Shown here: positions 33,071-41,964 of the stretch, in pieces
How the letters are laid out: each line of letters begins with the position of its first letter
Position numbering within the stretch: the stretch's first letter is position 1
From: an uncultured Acetatifactor sp.
GTDB taxonomy: Bacteria; Bacillota; Clostridia; Lachnospirales; Lachnospiraceae
Assembly (NCBI GenBank): GCA_947595925.1
Contig: CANQEV010000003.1
Coordinates: forward strand, 1 to 64,000
Reading direction: 5' to 3'
Length of the DNA: 64,000 nucleotides
Notes under the pieces: model-generated
What the model was told of the DNA's origin: nothing
Seen by the model: the letters and a program-made list of their open reading frames with translations, nothing else
Database searches by the model: none
Made by a program: the position numbers and the translations under genes

Positions 33071-33090
33071 TGTCGGTAATTTGTCGTTAA
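33071..33090 (+). promoter_or_regulatory. Arm-type integrase sites, right
   Basis: TGTCGGTAA and TGTCGTTAA direct repeats right after the integrase stop, matching the pair at 599-619. Confidence 0.45.
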
Positions 33091-33217
33091 CCGCATTTTT
33101 TTAAGCCTGATTTTCCGTGCCTGATTGAGAGTTTTTCAAGCTTCAAAAGTCCTTATTTTTCAATGGTTTTCGGCGATTTTTATTATACAATCAGGATTTC
33201 CTTGAAAAGCTTAAAAA

Positions 33218-33232
33218 TTAAGACTTTTTTAA
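33218..33232. repeat. Probable attR core
   Basis: TTAAGACTTTTTTAA, identical to 548-562. The last four bases are the start of the -35 box of the promoter that follows, so integration lands at the upstream edge of a host promoter. Confidence 0.6.
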
Positions 33233-33257
33233 CTATTCATGTCGGGGAAAGTATGAT
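33229..33257 (+). promoter_or_regulatory. Promoter of the CYTH-gene transcript
   Basis: TTAACT (33229-33234), 17-bp spacer, TATGAT (33252-33257). Four bases of its -35 box come from the att core, so the promoter is kept on integration while the DNA above it changes. Confidence 0.6.
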
Positions 33258-33267
33258 ATACTTGTGT

Positions 33268-33380
33268 TTGCGGGGGTTCAGAAGATTCTCCGCAAGACAG
33301 CGGTTTTGACCCGCCCCGTCGGGAAACGCCCCAGAGGAACGATTTTCCCTCCGGATCGCGGACGTTGAAACCGTTGCCGG
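33268..33380 (+). ncRNA. Candidate structured leader RNA
   Basis: Two stems can be seen: TTGCGGGG/CTCCGCAA (near 33268-33296) and a 10-bp outer stem CAGCGGTTTT/GAAACCGTTG closing about 60 nt with smaller CCG/CGG and GAGG/CCTC helices inside. This fills the 5-prime leader of the CYTH gene. It does not match the riboswitch classes I can recall, nor the usual 6S or SRP patterns. Confidence 0.4.
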
Positions 33381-33410
33381 GAAAACCTTTAGAAACGGAA
33401 TCAGAAGAAA

Positions 33411-33908
33411 ATGGAAATTGAGCGAAAATTTTTATTAAAGGCCCTGCCTGACGAACTGTCAAATTACCCCTGCCATCACATCCAGCAGGCTTACTTAAAC
33501 GTGGATCCCGTGATCCGCATCCGCAAGGAGAACGAAAATTATTATCTCACCTATAAGGGCCGCGGCATGCTGGCCCGGGAGGAACATAACCTGCCGATCA
33601 CCGAGGAGGCCTATCAGCACCTTCTGACAAAGGTGGACGGCAATATCATCTCTAAAAAACGGTACCTGATACCGCTGGACAATCCAGGATTTAAGGAGGG
33701 GTATCCCGCACCGCCCGCCGACTATTCCCTGACCATCGAGCTGGACGTGTTCGACCCGCCCTTCGCCCCGCTCATCCTGGCGGAGGTCGAATTTGGCAGC
33801 AAGGAGGCCGCGGAGGCTTTCGTCCCCCCGGACTGGTTCTGGGAGGACGTCACCTACTGCAAGGAGTATCACAACTCCTACATGGCGATGAAAGATACCT
33901 CTCTGTGA
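33411..33908 (+). CDS. CYTH-domain protein
   Basis: A 165-residue protein with the CYTH signature at the N terminus (EIERKFLLKALP) and the alternating basic and acidic strands of the triphosphate tunnel fold (IRIRKENENYYLTYKG, RYLIPL, LTIELDVF, LAEVEFGSKEAAEAF). Family members hydrolyse triphosphates or, in class IV enzymes, make cAMP; small bacterial CYTH proteins are mostly thought to be triphosphatases. Host gene next to attR, transcribed away from the prophage. Confidence 0.85.
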   Translation: MEIERKFLLKALPDELSNYPCHHIQQAYLNVDPVIRIRKENENYYLTYKGRGMLAREEHNLPITEEAYQHLLTKVDGNIISKKRYLIPLDNPGFKEGYPAPPADYSLTIELDVFDPPFAPLILAEVEFGSKEAAEAFVPPDWFWEDVTYCKEYHNSYMAMKDTSL

Positions 33909-33946
33909 GGATACCTATTTTTACATTTCTTGTGCGGAAGGCTTGC

Positions 33947-35488
33947 TCAGCCCTGCTGCAGCCTTCCGTAAGTCCGAGTCATTCTGCGGATCTTCTCCGC
34001 CAGCTCATCCGTAGTGGAACCCTTGCTCATGCGCCACTTCCAGTTCTCCCCCAGGGTGGACGGCATGTTGATCCTCGCCTCGTTCCCCAATTCCAGATAG
34101 TCCTGCATGGGAATGATCGCAGTGTCCGCAACGCTGGATACCGCCGCGCGGATCATGGCCCAGAGCAGATCCTTGTCATCCTCCGCTCCCAGGTAATCCT
34201 TCAGAAAGGCGTTCTGGGCTTCGCTCCTGCCCCGGATCCAGCCCAGCGTCGTCTCATTGTCATGGGTTCCGGTGTATACCACGCAGTTCTTCGTGTAATT
34301 GTGGGGCAGGTACATTCCCTCCCCGTCCGGGCCCTCGTCAAAGGCAAATTGCAGCACTTTCATCCCGGGGTAGCCGGTGGTCTCCAGGAGCCGGAAAACG
34401 CTGTCCGTCAGCAGTCCCAGATCCTCCGCGATCACCTTTTTATCCGCAAGTTTCCCCCTTCTTCCCGTTCCCCGGTTGCTCCGGTCCGCCATCTTCCGGG
34501 TCAGGACCTCAAAGAGTTCCGCTCCGGGACCTTTTTCCCAATGGCCCCCCGCCGCGGTCTTATCCCCATAGGGCACGAACCAGTATTCGTCAAATCCCCG
34601 GAAGTGATCCAGCCGCACGATATCATAGAGGTCGTAGCAGTAATTCAGCCGCTGGTACCACCAGGCGTAGTTTGTCGTCTTATGAAACTCCCAGCGGTAC
34701 AGGGGATTGCCCCACAGCTGGCCGCTGGCGGAAAAGGCGTCAGGAGGACAACCCGCCACGCCGATGGGCCTGCCGTCCTCATCCACCTGGAAGAGCTCCG
34801 GGTGCGCCCAGGTATCCGCGCTGTCGGGCGACACATAGATGGGAATATCCCCGATGATCTCGATCCCCGCCCGGTTGGCGTATAGTTTCAACGCCTTCCA
34901 CTGTTTCAGGAACATGAACTGCTGGAACTTATAGCAGCGGATCTCGTCCGCCAGCTTGCGCTGGTATTTCGCCATGGTGATGGGCTCCCGGAGCCGCAGT
35001 CCGTCCTCCCAGTCCATGCTGCTCTTTCCGGGGAACGCGTCCTTCAGGGACATGAACATGGCGTAGTCGTCCAGCCAGAAAGCGTTCTTTTTGATAAACT
35101 CAATGTACTCCGCCTTGGTCTCCAGGCCTGCAGTGATCGCGCGTTTCCACGCCTTTTTTAAGAGGGCAAATCTCCCCTCATAGATCTTGCCGTAGTCGAT
35201 ATAGTTCTCATTGTCCCCAAAATCCACGGCGTCACATTCCCTCTTTGTCAGGTATCCCTCCTGCACCAGCATTTCCAGATCGATAAAATAAGGGTTCCCC
35301 GCAAAAGTGGAAAAGGACTGGTAGGGCGACGCCCCGTACCCGGTGGGCCCCAGGGGAAGGATCTGCCAGAGGCTCTGGCCCGCCTTCTTCAAGAAATCCA
35401 CAAACGCGTAACTCTCCTTGCCGAACGATCCGATCCCATACTCCGAAGGAAGGCTGGAGATCGGCATCAAAATTCCCTGTTTTCTCAT
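33947..35488 (-). CDS. malQ: 4-alpha-glucanotransferase
   Basis: A 513-residue GH77 enzyme (amylomaltase) that transfers alpha-1,4-glucan segments during maltodextrin and glycogen metabolism. The nucleophile Asp lies in IVRLDHFRGF, the acid/base Glu in IAEDLG and a substrate-binding Asp in THDNETTLG. Full-length and cytosolic. A 9-bp hairpin overlaps the stop codon (near 33951-33986), between it and the converging CYTH gene. The neighbouring diguanylate cyclase gene ends 22 bp upstream, so the three may be one transcript. Confidence 0.94.
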   Translation of the reverse strand: MRKQGILMPISSLPSEYGIGSFGKESYAFVDFLKKAGQSLWQILPLGPTGYGASPYQSFSTFAGNPYFIDLEMLVQEGYLTKRECDAVDFGDNENYIDYGKIYEGRFALLKKAWKRAITAGLETKAEYIEFIKKNAFWLDDYAMFMSLKDAFPGKSSMDWEDGLRLREPITMAKYQRKLADEIRCYKFQQFMFLKQWKALKLYANRAGIEIIGDIPIYVSPDSADTWAHPELFQVDEDGRPIGVAGCPPDAFSASGQLWGNPLYRWEFHKTTNYAWWYQRLNYCYDLYDIVRLDHFRGFDEYWFVPYGDKTAAGGHWEKGPGAELFEVLTRKMADRSNRGTGRRGKLADKKVIAEDLGLLTDSVFRLLETTGYPGMKVLQFAFDEGPDGEGMYLPHNYTKNCVVYTGTHDNETTLGWIRGRSEAQNAFLKDYLGAEDDKDLLWAMIRAAVSSVADTAIIPMQDYLELGNEARINMPSTLGENWKWRMSKGSTTDELAEKIRRMTRTYGRLQQG

Positions 35489-35509
35489 GTCTCATTTCCT
35501 CGCTCTCTA

Positions 35510-37138
35510 TCACTGACTCTGACTGCTCTTCATTGCCTGTTTATTTTTATACATCAATGCGTCGGCCCGCTTTGCCGTGGCGTTCAGATCATAATCCATC
35601 CTTTTGTCGTATCTGGCGTAACCGCAGGCGATCCCCATCCGGATATCGGTGCTCTTCGCGTTATATTCCTCCACCATCTTATCCATGACCGCCTTCTGCT
35701 CCTTGCACGCCGAAAGACCGCCTTTGGGGATCAGGCAGTAAAATTCATCCCCGCCCATCCGGTAGCAGCTTCCCAGCTTGCCGAAAGTCCCCAGGATGAT
35801 CTTTGCGCTGTCCTTGATATAGCGGTCGCCCCGCTCGTGTCCCAGGGTATCGTTGCACTTTTTCAGATTGTTCAGATCCAGCACCGCAACCACATAATCG
35901 TCCGGTTCCACCGCGTAGGGGTCCGTGTCTACGATAAAGGCCGAGCGGTTAAAGCACCCCGTCATCTTGTCATGGTAGGCCATGTCTTCATAGCTCCTGG
36001 TTCCCTCTCCCGCATCCATCAGGTCGCCGGATTCCCGCAGGGTAAAGTATCCCCGGGCGATCGTATAGACGAGGAAGCCCAAAATGGCAAAATCCGTGGT
36101 CCGCCTTCCGCCGCTCAGGAAATATTCGCCGAGATCCAGCAATACGCCAAGGGCGATCAGGACAAAGCCAAAAAGGTTCTTTTTCAGTTCCTTGCTCCAG
36201 CCAACCCTCTTAAATTCCAACACCGTCATATAGGAGACTACCGCCAGGGCAAACAGGATCGAAAAGACGATCAGGAAAAACATCTGGCGAAAATCCAGGA
36301 ATCTAAAAAACTGAAGAAAAACGGTGAGGTAGCAGACGCCAAGACTCACCCAGCAGGGAATCAGCCAGGTCTTTTGATCCTTTATGCTGTGCAGTTCCAT
36401 CAGAAAGAACACACAGGGGATCACCACCGACATCAGGGCCATAAACGGCAGCATGGAGATCACCGGCAGCCCCCGGAAGAAATATTTTGTGATGGAGAGA
36501 TCGAAAAATTTCCAGATCCCCACCTGTGCGGCAAACCATCCCAGCATGCCCAGATTCTTATCCACTTCGGAGTTCTTAAAGTTATAGAGCACATAGCCCA
36601 CGAAGAAAAAGCCGATCAGGATCAGGAGCATGCTGGAAATCAGAGGGAAAGCCTGGTCCGAAAGAATGCTTTTAAAGATGGGGCCCTGCTCTCCGAAATA
36701 AATCTCCGGCGCCTTATAAGAGACAAAGGGATACACGGAAGTCAGTTCGATCCGAATCTCCTCGCCGGCCATGCCCTCTTCCAGCTGGAAAATATTCCAC
36801 ATGCCCCCCGGCGTCTTTGTAAAGGTATTCTTTCTCGCCGCCTTCAAGCCATAGACCAGTTTGTGGTCGCAGTACACCTCAACATTCTGATGGATGCTGT
36901 AAAACATGACCGTGCAATAACTGCCCTCTATGCGGTCCGCCTTCACCCGGATCACCTGTGTCGTGCCGTCCTCATCGGAATCGTCCCTTTCCGAGACCAG
37001 ATAGGGCTCCAGGATCTCAAAGCTGTGCTCCGATTCATTTGTCTCCAATCTGTCGCGGTACGCTGCCAGATAGTAGACCAGCAAAACCGCTAAAAACGCT
37101 ATGATCGCTATATATGCTCTTTTTACCATCCTCGTCAT
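35510..37138 (-). CDS. Membrane diguanylate cyclase (GGDEF), copy 1
   Basis: A 542-residue protein with an N-terminal membrane anchor, an extracytoplasmic region of about 150 residues, about seven further membrane helices (about 180-360) and a C-terminal GGDEF domain. The active-site motif is intact (CYRMGGDEFYCL) with NDTLGHERGDRYI upstream, so it should make c-di-GMP. No RxxD inhibitory site is visible five residues before the motif. A paralogue lies immediately upstream. The extracellular part suggests a response to an outside signal. Confidence 0.88.
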   Translation of the reverse strand: MTRMVKRAYIAIIAFLAVLLVYYLAAYRDRLETNESEHSFEILEPYLVSERDDSDEDGTTQVIRVKADRIEGSYCTVMFYSIHQNVEVYCDHKLVYGLKAARKNTFTKTPGGMWNIFQLEEGMAGEEIRIELTSVYPFVSYKAPEIYFGEQGPIFKSILSDQAFPLISSMLLILIGFFFVGYVLYNFKNSEVDKNLGMLGWFAAQVGIWKFFDLSITKYFFRGLPVISMLPFMALMSVVIPCVFFLMELHSIKDQKTWLIPCWVSLGVCYLTVFLQFFRFLDFRQMFFLIVFSILFALAVVSYMTVLEFKRVGWSKELKKNLFGFVLIALGVLLDLGEYFLSGGRRTTDFAILGFLVYTIARGYFTLRESGDLMDAGEGTRSYEDMAYHDKMTGCFNRSAFIVDTDPYAVEPDDYVVAVLDLNNLKKCNDTLGHERGDRYIKDSAKIILGTFGKLGSCYRMGGDEFYCLIPKGGLSACKEQKAVMDKMVEEYNAKSTDIRMGIACGYARYDKRMDYDLNATAKRADALMYKNKQAMKSSQSQ

Positions 37139-37156
37139 TGCCGTCTCTCCCGGTAG

Positions 37157-38791
37157 CTATTCTTCCGCCTGCTTCATCCTGAACTTCTCTTCGTACATCA
37201 TCTTATCCGCCCTGCGGATCGTGGCGTTGATATCTTCATCTTCTTTTGGATCAAAAATGGCATATCCGCAGGCGATACCCATGTGGATATCCCTGCTGTT
37301 TTCGTTAAACTTCTTCACCTTCTCCTTCATGTGCTCCACGCACTGTCCACAGTCCTCCATGGTCACGCCGCTGAGGATCGCGCCAAACTCGTCGCCGCCC
37401 AGGCGGTAACACCGTCCCTTCTCCCCGAAGCAGTCCATGATGATCTTTGCGCTCTCTTTAATGTAGATATCCCCTTTTTCATGGCCCAGCTCGTCGTTGC
37501 ACTTCTTCAGATTATTGAGGTCAAAGGCGACCATAACGCTCTTCTGAGGGGAAAATTCCTCGCTGGCGATATGGTCCGTATAGGCCGCTCTGTTGAAAAA
37601 ACCCGTCAGCGCGTCGTGATAGGCAAGCTTCTTATACTGGCGCGCATGCATGCCCTCTTCCATCCGCTCTTTGGACTGCCGTAAGCGGTCCACCACCATG
37701 AACGCCAGAAAGATCATATAGACAAGAAGTCCCAGGGGGAATTTCTCGACCCCCTGGTCCCCGTAATAGGTCAGCATATCCACCACCAGCCAGACAAGAC
37801 AACAGCAGGTACAAGCAAATCCCATCTTTACGTTTCTCTTCCAGCCGTATTTTTTCACAATCTGAACCACGCCGATCACCATGCACACGCTGCTGATGAC
37901 CAGGCAGATCTGTATCAGCCACAGGGTCTCCCAGATATCCGCGATCCCGGATACCTGCAGGGCAAAAGTCACCACAATCGCAAAGAGACAGACCCAGCCG
38001 GGGATATCCCAAACCAGGGACTTTTTCTCCGTGATCACAGATCTTACAAACTCTACCACAATGACGGGAAGCAGGGTCAGAGCAAAAAAAGGAACCACGG
38101 AAATCCCCGGGAACCTGGCTCCGGCCAGCCCGATCAGACTGCAGTCAAAGAGCTTCCAGATTCCAATTCCAACAGAAAAGAATTCCAGAAAGAGAAGCAT
38201 TTTCTTATCTCTGTCGGCGCTCTCCTTAGGCCTGCGGATGGTTAACAAGAGCATGAACAGCCCTGTCAGTATAGAGATCACGCACAACACCAGAGAAAAG
38301 AAATTCGCCTGAAGAAGGTACTGGACAACGGCGTAACGACTGCCGAACAGGAGCTCCGGTATATCGCTGCTTCCGGTCTTGTAAACAGGCGTGAGTTCTA
38401 TGCGGAGCCCCCGTCCGTTCATCTCCTCGTCAAGCTCTACGCAGTTGTAGACGCAGCCCGGGCTCTTAGGCTGAAACAGTCCCGGTACAGCCTCCAGGCT
38501 GTATATACACTGATCTCCCTGGTAGACCTTCACATTCTGATGCATCGTATAGAAAGCCAGGACATTGCAATCCCTCTCCACCCCTTTTACCCGCAGGGAC
38601 AGGATGATCCTTTCTCCAATAGGCGCAGAGGCGTCCTCTATCGTGGAACTCACCACATCCGTCAAAAAAGTATAGCCCGCCTGCGGCACGCTCCGTGTCT
38701 CCGTCACGCGAAGGTTCCATATTCCATGAATGGCTAAAAACAGAAACAACAGGACTGCCGCCCCATACATCTTTAGAATATGTTTCTTCAT
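37157..38791 (-). CDS. Membrane diguanylate cyclase (GGDEF), copy 2
   Basis: A 544-residue paralogue of the next gene with the same layout: anchor, extracytoplasmic domain (AGYTFLTDVVSSTIEDASA...VYQGDQCIYSLEA), membrane helices and C-terminal GGDEF with intact CYRLGGDEFGAIL. The two share the fragment DLNNLKKCNDELGHEKGDIYIKESAKI, so they arose by tandem duplication. The extracytoplasmic domains are more different than the cyclase domains. An 18-bp gap separates them. Confidence 0.88.
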   Translation of the reverse strand: MKKHILKMYGAAVLLFLFLAIHGIWNLRVTETRSVPQAGYTFLTDVVSSTIEDASAPIGERIILSLRVKGVERDCNVLAFYTMHQNVKVYQGDQCIYSLEAVPGLFQPKSPGCVYNCVELDEEMNGRGLRIELTPVYKTGSSDIPELLFGSRYAVVQYLLQANFFSLVLCVISILTGLFMLLLTIRRPKESADRDKKMLLFLEFFSVGIGIWKLFDCSLIGLAGARFPGISVVPFFALTLLPVIVVEFVRSVITEKKSLVWDIPGWVCLFAIVVTFALQVSGIADIWETLWLIQICLVISSVCMVIGVVQIVKKYGWKRNVKMGFACTCCCLVWLVVDMLTYYGDQGVEKFPLGLLVYMIFLAFMVVDRLRQSKERMEEGMHARQYKKLAYHDALTGFFNRAAYTDHIASEEFSPQKSVMVAFDLNNLKKCNDELGHEKGDIYIKESAKIIMDCFGEKGRCYRLGGDEFGAILSGVTMEDCGQCVEHMKEKVKKFNENSRDIHMGIACGYAIFDPKEDEDINATIRRADKMMYEEKFRMKQAEE

Positions 38792-38861
38792 ATACGACCT
38801 TTTCCGCCCCTTCTCTGTCCCACTGCGGTCCCCCCGCGTTTTCCAGCCGTTTTACACAAAC

Positions 38862-38905
38862 AAAATAGGCATAAAACTCTGACAGTAGAATTCTATGCCT
38901 ATTTT
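38862..38905. terminator. Bidirectional terminator
   Basis: AAAATAGGCATA pairs with TATGCCTATTTT around a 19-nt loop. A and T runs on both sides serve both strands. It separates the cation exchanger from the downstream GGDEF genes. Confidence 0.75.
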
Positions 38906-38933
38906 ATCACAAACGTGTTATCTCTTGCAAGTG

Positions 38934-39869
38934 TTAGCGGATCAAATACACAAAATATCCGGCGTAACCGATCAGCATCAGGATGCCTCCCAGTCGTTTC
39001 AGTTTCTGGTCCTTCACCACGCATAACCACAAAAACGCCACGGCGGCCACAGCTATGATGCTGTCCACCAGGAATCCCGCCGAATAGACAACCGGCGTGA
39101 TCAGCGCGGTAGTGCCCACCACAAACAGGATATTGAAGATATTGCTGCCAACGATATTGCCCACGGCGATGTCCGTCTTGCCCTTGACGGCGGCCGTCAC
39201 ACTGGTGACAAGCTCCGGCAGGGAGGTTCCGAAAGCCACGATGGTCAGGCCGATAAAGCGCTCGCTCATGCCAAAGATCATCGCCAGCCTCGTGGCCGCG
39301 TCCACGGTGATATCACTGCCCCAGACGATCATCACCGCGCCGACGATCACCAATAGGATCAGCTTCCACATGGGGGACTGCTTATCCTCTTTCCGTTCCT
39401 GCTCGTCCTTGCCGCTCTTTGCCATTTTCAACAGATAAATCAGATAGACGATCATGAACGCCCAGAGGATCCCGCCCTCCAGCCGGCTGACCTGATTGTC
39501 CACCAGTCCCAGCACCGCCAGCAGCACGGTGACAAGGATCGTAAACGGGATCTCATACCGGACTGTGGATTTCTGGACCGGGACGACACAGATCGCCGCT
39601 GTCAGCCCCAGGATCACCAGAACGTTCATGATATTGCTTCCCACTACATTCCCGATGGTGATCTCCGCGCTGCCCTTCACCGCCGCCGCGATGCTCACGG
39701 CCGCCTCCGGAAGGGAAGTCCCCATGGCTACGATGGTCAGGCCGATCACCAGCTGAGGGATCCCCAGCCTGTCCGCGATGCTCGCGGCGCCGTCCACGAA
39801 CCAGTCAGCCCCCTTCATCAGCATGACAAAGCCCACCACCAACAATAAAAGCTGTAACAAGATCTCCAT
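38934..39869 (-). CDS. Na+/Ca2+ (cation) exchanger, CaxA/YrbG family
   Basis: A 311-residue integral membrane protein with the two inverted repeats of the family, each with a hallmark GTSLPE motif (MGTSLPEAAVSIAAAVKGSAEI and FGTSLPELVTSVTAAVKGKTDI) and GNIVGSN. Ten membrane helices fit the length. It sits under a yybP-ykoY-type riboswitch, so export of Mn2+ or another divalent cation is more likely than a housekeeping calcium role. GGAGG precedes the ATG. Confidence 0.88.
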   Translation of the reverse strand: MEILLQLLLLVVGFVMLMKGADWFVDGAASIADRLGIPQLVIGLTIVAMGTSLPEAAVSIAAAVKGSAEITIGNVVGSNIMNVLVILGLTAAICVVPVQKSTVRYEIPFTILVTVLLAVLGLVDNQVSRLEGGILWAFMIVYLIYLLKMAKSGKDEQERKEDKQSPMWKLILLVIVGAVMIVWGSDITVDAATRLAMIFGMSERFIGLTIVAFGTSLPELVTSVTAAVKGKTDIAVGNIVGSNIFNILFVVGTTALITPVVYSAGFLVDSIIAVAAVAFLWLCVVKDQKLKRLGGILMLIGYAGYFVYLIR

Positions 39870-39912
39870 TTTCCCGTGCCTCCTTCTTTTCTTCAGCGCC
39901 GGATCCCGTCTT

Positions 39913-39963
39913 GATAAAAAAAATAAGACTTCCGCGCCAGTTTTGATCAGCGCTAAAAGTCTT
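39913..39963 (-). terminator. Riboswitch expression-platform terminator
   Basis: AAGACTTTTAGCGC and GCGCGGAAGTCTT arms (39925-39963) are followed on the minus strand by a run of T (39913-39924). It ends transcription between riboswitch and exporter gene unless antitermination occurs. Confidence 0.75.
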
Positions 39964-39964
39964 G

Positions 39965-40075
39965 TTCTTCCCCGAAATATCGACGAAGCGTGCGACCACG
40001 ACGGGTACGGCCCTTCGGCCCAGAGCGCCGGGGTATGTTGATCACACGTTGCAACTACTCCCTCTTAACTCACCG
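39965..40075 (-). promoter_or_regulatory. yybP-ykoY-type Mn2+ riboswitch
   Basis: Minus-strand RNA has the family's GGGAGTAG near the 5 prime end (about 40063-40056), then TCAACATACCCCGGCGC and the hairpin GGGCCGAAGGGCC, and a second conserved stem towards the terminator. This class binds Mn2+ and turns on exporters and transporters. Position between a promoter, a terminator and a cation exchanger supports the call. Confidence 0.75.
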
Positions 40076-40077
40076 TA

Positions 40078-40106
40078 AGGATATCATCTTTTCCTGGCAA
40101 AGTCAA
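40078..40106 (-). promoter_or_regulatory. Promoter of the riboswitch transcript
   Basis: TTGACT (40101-40106), 17-bp spacer, TATCCT (40078-40083) on the minus strand. Transcription would begin near 40071, just before the riboswitch. Confidence 0.6.
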
Positions 40107-40247
40107 GCCCTCAATAATCGAACCGCCTTTTACGTCAATAATCGCTTTTACATCTTCGCAGCAATTCAGCCAGTGCCATTCAAAAGCCGTACTTGCGCGC
40201 TTATGCACCGCTTTACGACATCTGGCTGAACTGTTACACATCTCTAA

Positions 40248-40329
40248 TGCGGAATGAGGGACTTGAACCCTCACGCCTCGCGGCACAAGAACCTAAATCT
40301 TGCATGTCTGCCAATTCCATCAATTCCGC
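40248..40329 (-). tRNA. tRNA-Leu(UAG)
   Basis: 82 nt with a 7-bp acceptor stem (GCGGAAT/ATTCCGC), a long variable arm typical of tRNA-Leu and an anticodon loop TTTAGGT giving UAG. A TTGACA-18-TATAAT promoter lies upstream. Confidence 0.9.
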
Positions 40330-40450
40330 CCGCTGACCCGTTCCTATTGATTACAAAGCGATCTTACCGCGATCCCGACCGGGTCCCGTTCTTTATTTTG
40401 TTGGGTGGACAGACCGCCCGTCCCCGGGCAGCCCGTTCCCCGCTTTCCAC

Positions 40451-40480
40451 ATTATATCCCGCGCTCTTCTCTCCTGTCAA
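40451..40480 (-). promoter_or_regulatory. Promoter of tRNA-Leu
   Basis: TTGACA (40475-40480), 18-bp spacer, TATAAT (40451-40456) on the minus strand. The -35 box overlaps the end of the MATE gene. The leader to the tRNA is about 115 nt. Confidence 0.7.
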
Positions 40481-41853
40481 GCCTGTTCCCCGATATGGCT
40501 GATGATCCGGCGGTTGATGCGGATCAAGAAGAAAGTGGTCATGGCAAGGCTCATGAACTCCGCTATGGGGAAGGCCCACCAGATCATGTTGACGTTCCCC
40601 GAGAGGGACAAGAGATAGGCCACCGGCAGAAGCACGCAGAGCTGGCGCGCCACGGAGACGATCATGCTGTAGATGCCGTTCCCCAGCGCCTGGAACACGG
40701 AACCCACCACGATACAATACCCGGCAAAGAGAAAGCTCAGGCAGATCGTCCGCAGGGCGGGAACGCCCATCTCCAGGAGCTCCTGGTCCGCCTGGAAGAA
40801 GCCGATGAGCTGCGCCGGGAAGATCTCCATCACCAGGAGGCCGATGCACATGATTCCCACCGCAAAGGCGACCGCGGTCTTCATGGTGGAGATCACGCGC
40901 TCCCGCTTGCCCGCCCCGTAATTATAGGCCACAATGGGCACCATGCCGTTGTTCAGTCCGAAGACCGGCATGAAGATAAAACTCTGCAGCTTGAAATAAA
41001 CGCCGAACACCGTCTGGGCGCAGCCGAAAGCCTCCAGAATCAGGTTCATGCCGTAGGTCATCACGGATCCGATGGCCTGCATGACGATGGAAGGCGCTCC
41101 CACCGCGTAAATCCTGCCGATCAGGTTCAGGTTCGGCCGAAATCCCCGGAAGCTGACCTTCAGCTCCTTGTTGTACCGGAAATGCAGAAAGATCGCCGTC
41201 CCCGCAGCCACCCACTGACCGCAGACCGTCGCCAGGGCCGCTCCCGCCACGCCCATTTTCGGAAAAAATCCGATCCCGAAGATCAGAAGGGGATCCAGGA
41301 TCAGATTGATGATGGCGCCCACGCCCTGGGTGATCATGGTATAGAAAGTCTTTCCGGTGGACTGCAGCAGTCTCTCAAAGATCACCTGCATAAAGACCCC
41401 CGCGCTGGCCATACAGCAGATGGAGAGGTAAGACGTCCCGTAGGCCTGCACATCCGGCACGGTGGTCTGGCTCCGAAAAAACGCATTGCTTCCAAAGAGC
41501 CCCACCAGGAAAAACAGCACGAAGCTCAGCATTTCCACAAAGACGCCGTTCGTGGACGCCTCGTTGGCCTTTTTAAATTCTTTCGCCCCCAGGGATTTCG
41601 ACACGAAAGCGTTCACGCCGACGGAGGTTCCCGCCGCCACGGCGATCATCAGGTTTTGAATGGGAAAGGCCAGGGACACAGCGCGCAGCGCATATTCGTT
41701 GATCCGGGACACAAAGACGCTGTCCACGATATTATACAATGCCTGTACCAGCATGGAAGCCATCATCGGCAGCGACATGCTCAGCAATAGCCTTCCGGTG
41801 GGCTGTACTCCCATCTTGTTTTCTTTCAGTGTTGTCTCTTCCGTCTCTGCCAT
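40477..41853 (-). CDS. MATE-family efflux protein
   Basis: 458 residues from ATG 41853, chosen because GGAGAAAG lies just upstream; a longer frame adds 22 residues without a ribosome site. About twelve membrane helices in two halves, with the family segments RLLLSMSLPMMASMLVQALYNIVDSVFVSR and GTSVGVNAFVSKSLGAKEFKKANEA. MATE proteins export cationic drugs and metabolites by Na+ or H+ antiport. The substrate is unknown. It runs in the direction of tRNA-Leu and is separated from the four-tRNA operon by a terminator. Confidence 0.9.
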   Translation of the reverse strand: MAETEETTLKENKMGVQPTGRLLLSMSLPMMASMLVQALYNIVDSVFVSRINEYALRAVSLAFPIQNLMIAVAAGTSVGVNAFVSKSLGAKEFKKANEASTNGVFVEMLSFVLFFLVGLFGSNAFFRSQTTVPDVQAYGTSYLSICCMASAGVFMQVIFERLLQSTGKTFYTMITQGVGAIINLILDPLLIFGIGFFPKMGVAGAALATVCGQWVAAGTAIFLHFRYNKELKVSFRGFRPNLNLIGRIYAVGAPSIVMQAIGSVMTYGMNLILEAFGCAQTVFGVYFKLQSFIFMPVFGLNNGMVPIVAYNYGAGKRERVISTMKTAVAFAVGIMCIGLLVMEIFPAQLIGFFQADQELLEMGVPALRTICLSFLFAGYCIVVGSVFQALGNGIYSMIVSVARQLCVLLPVAYLLSLSGNVNMIWWAFPIAEFMSLAMTTFFLIRINRRIISHIGEQA

Positions 41854-41964
41854 TTTGCTTTCTCCTTTCCCGGCCCCAGGCCGGCCTCCGTATTCAAATG
41901 TTCCGTTATCAGTGGTCACAGGCCATTGTGATCCGCAGTCACAGGCGTTTCAAAATCTGCAAAT

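Noticed and set aside
33268-33380. 6S, SRP or RNase P RNA
   Set aside because: No matching core motifs; the fold is two stems rather than a long single hairpin or known core.
40065-40286. Minus-strand 73-residue frame between tRNA-Leu and the riboswitch
   Set aside because: It runs from within the tRNA into the riboswitch promoter; no ribosome site.
40405-41790. Long plus-strand frame opposite the MATE gene
   Set aside because: Antisense to a clear family gene; GC-rich codon bias leaves such frames open.
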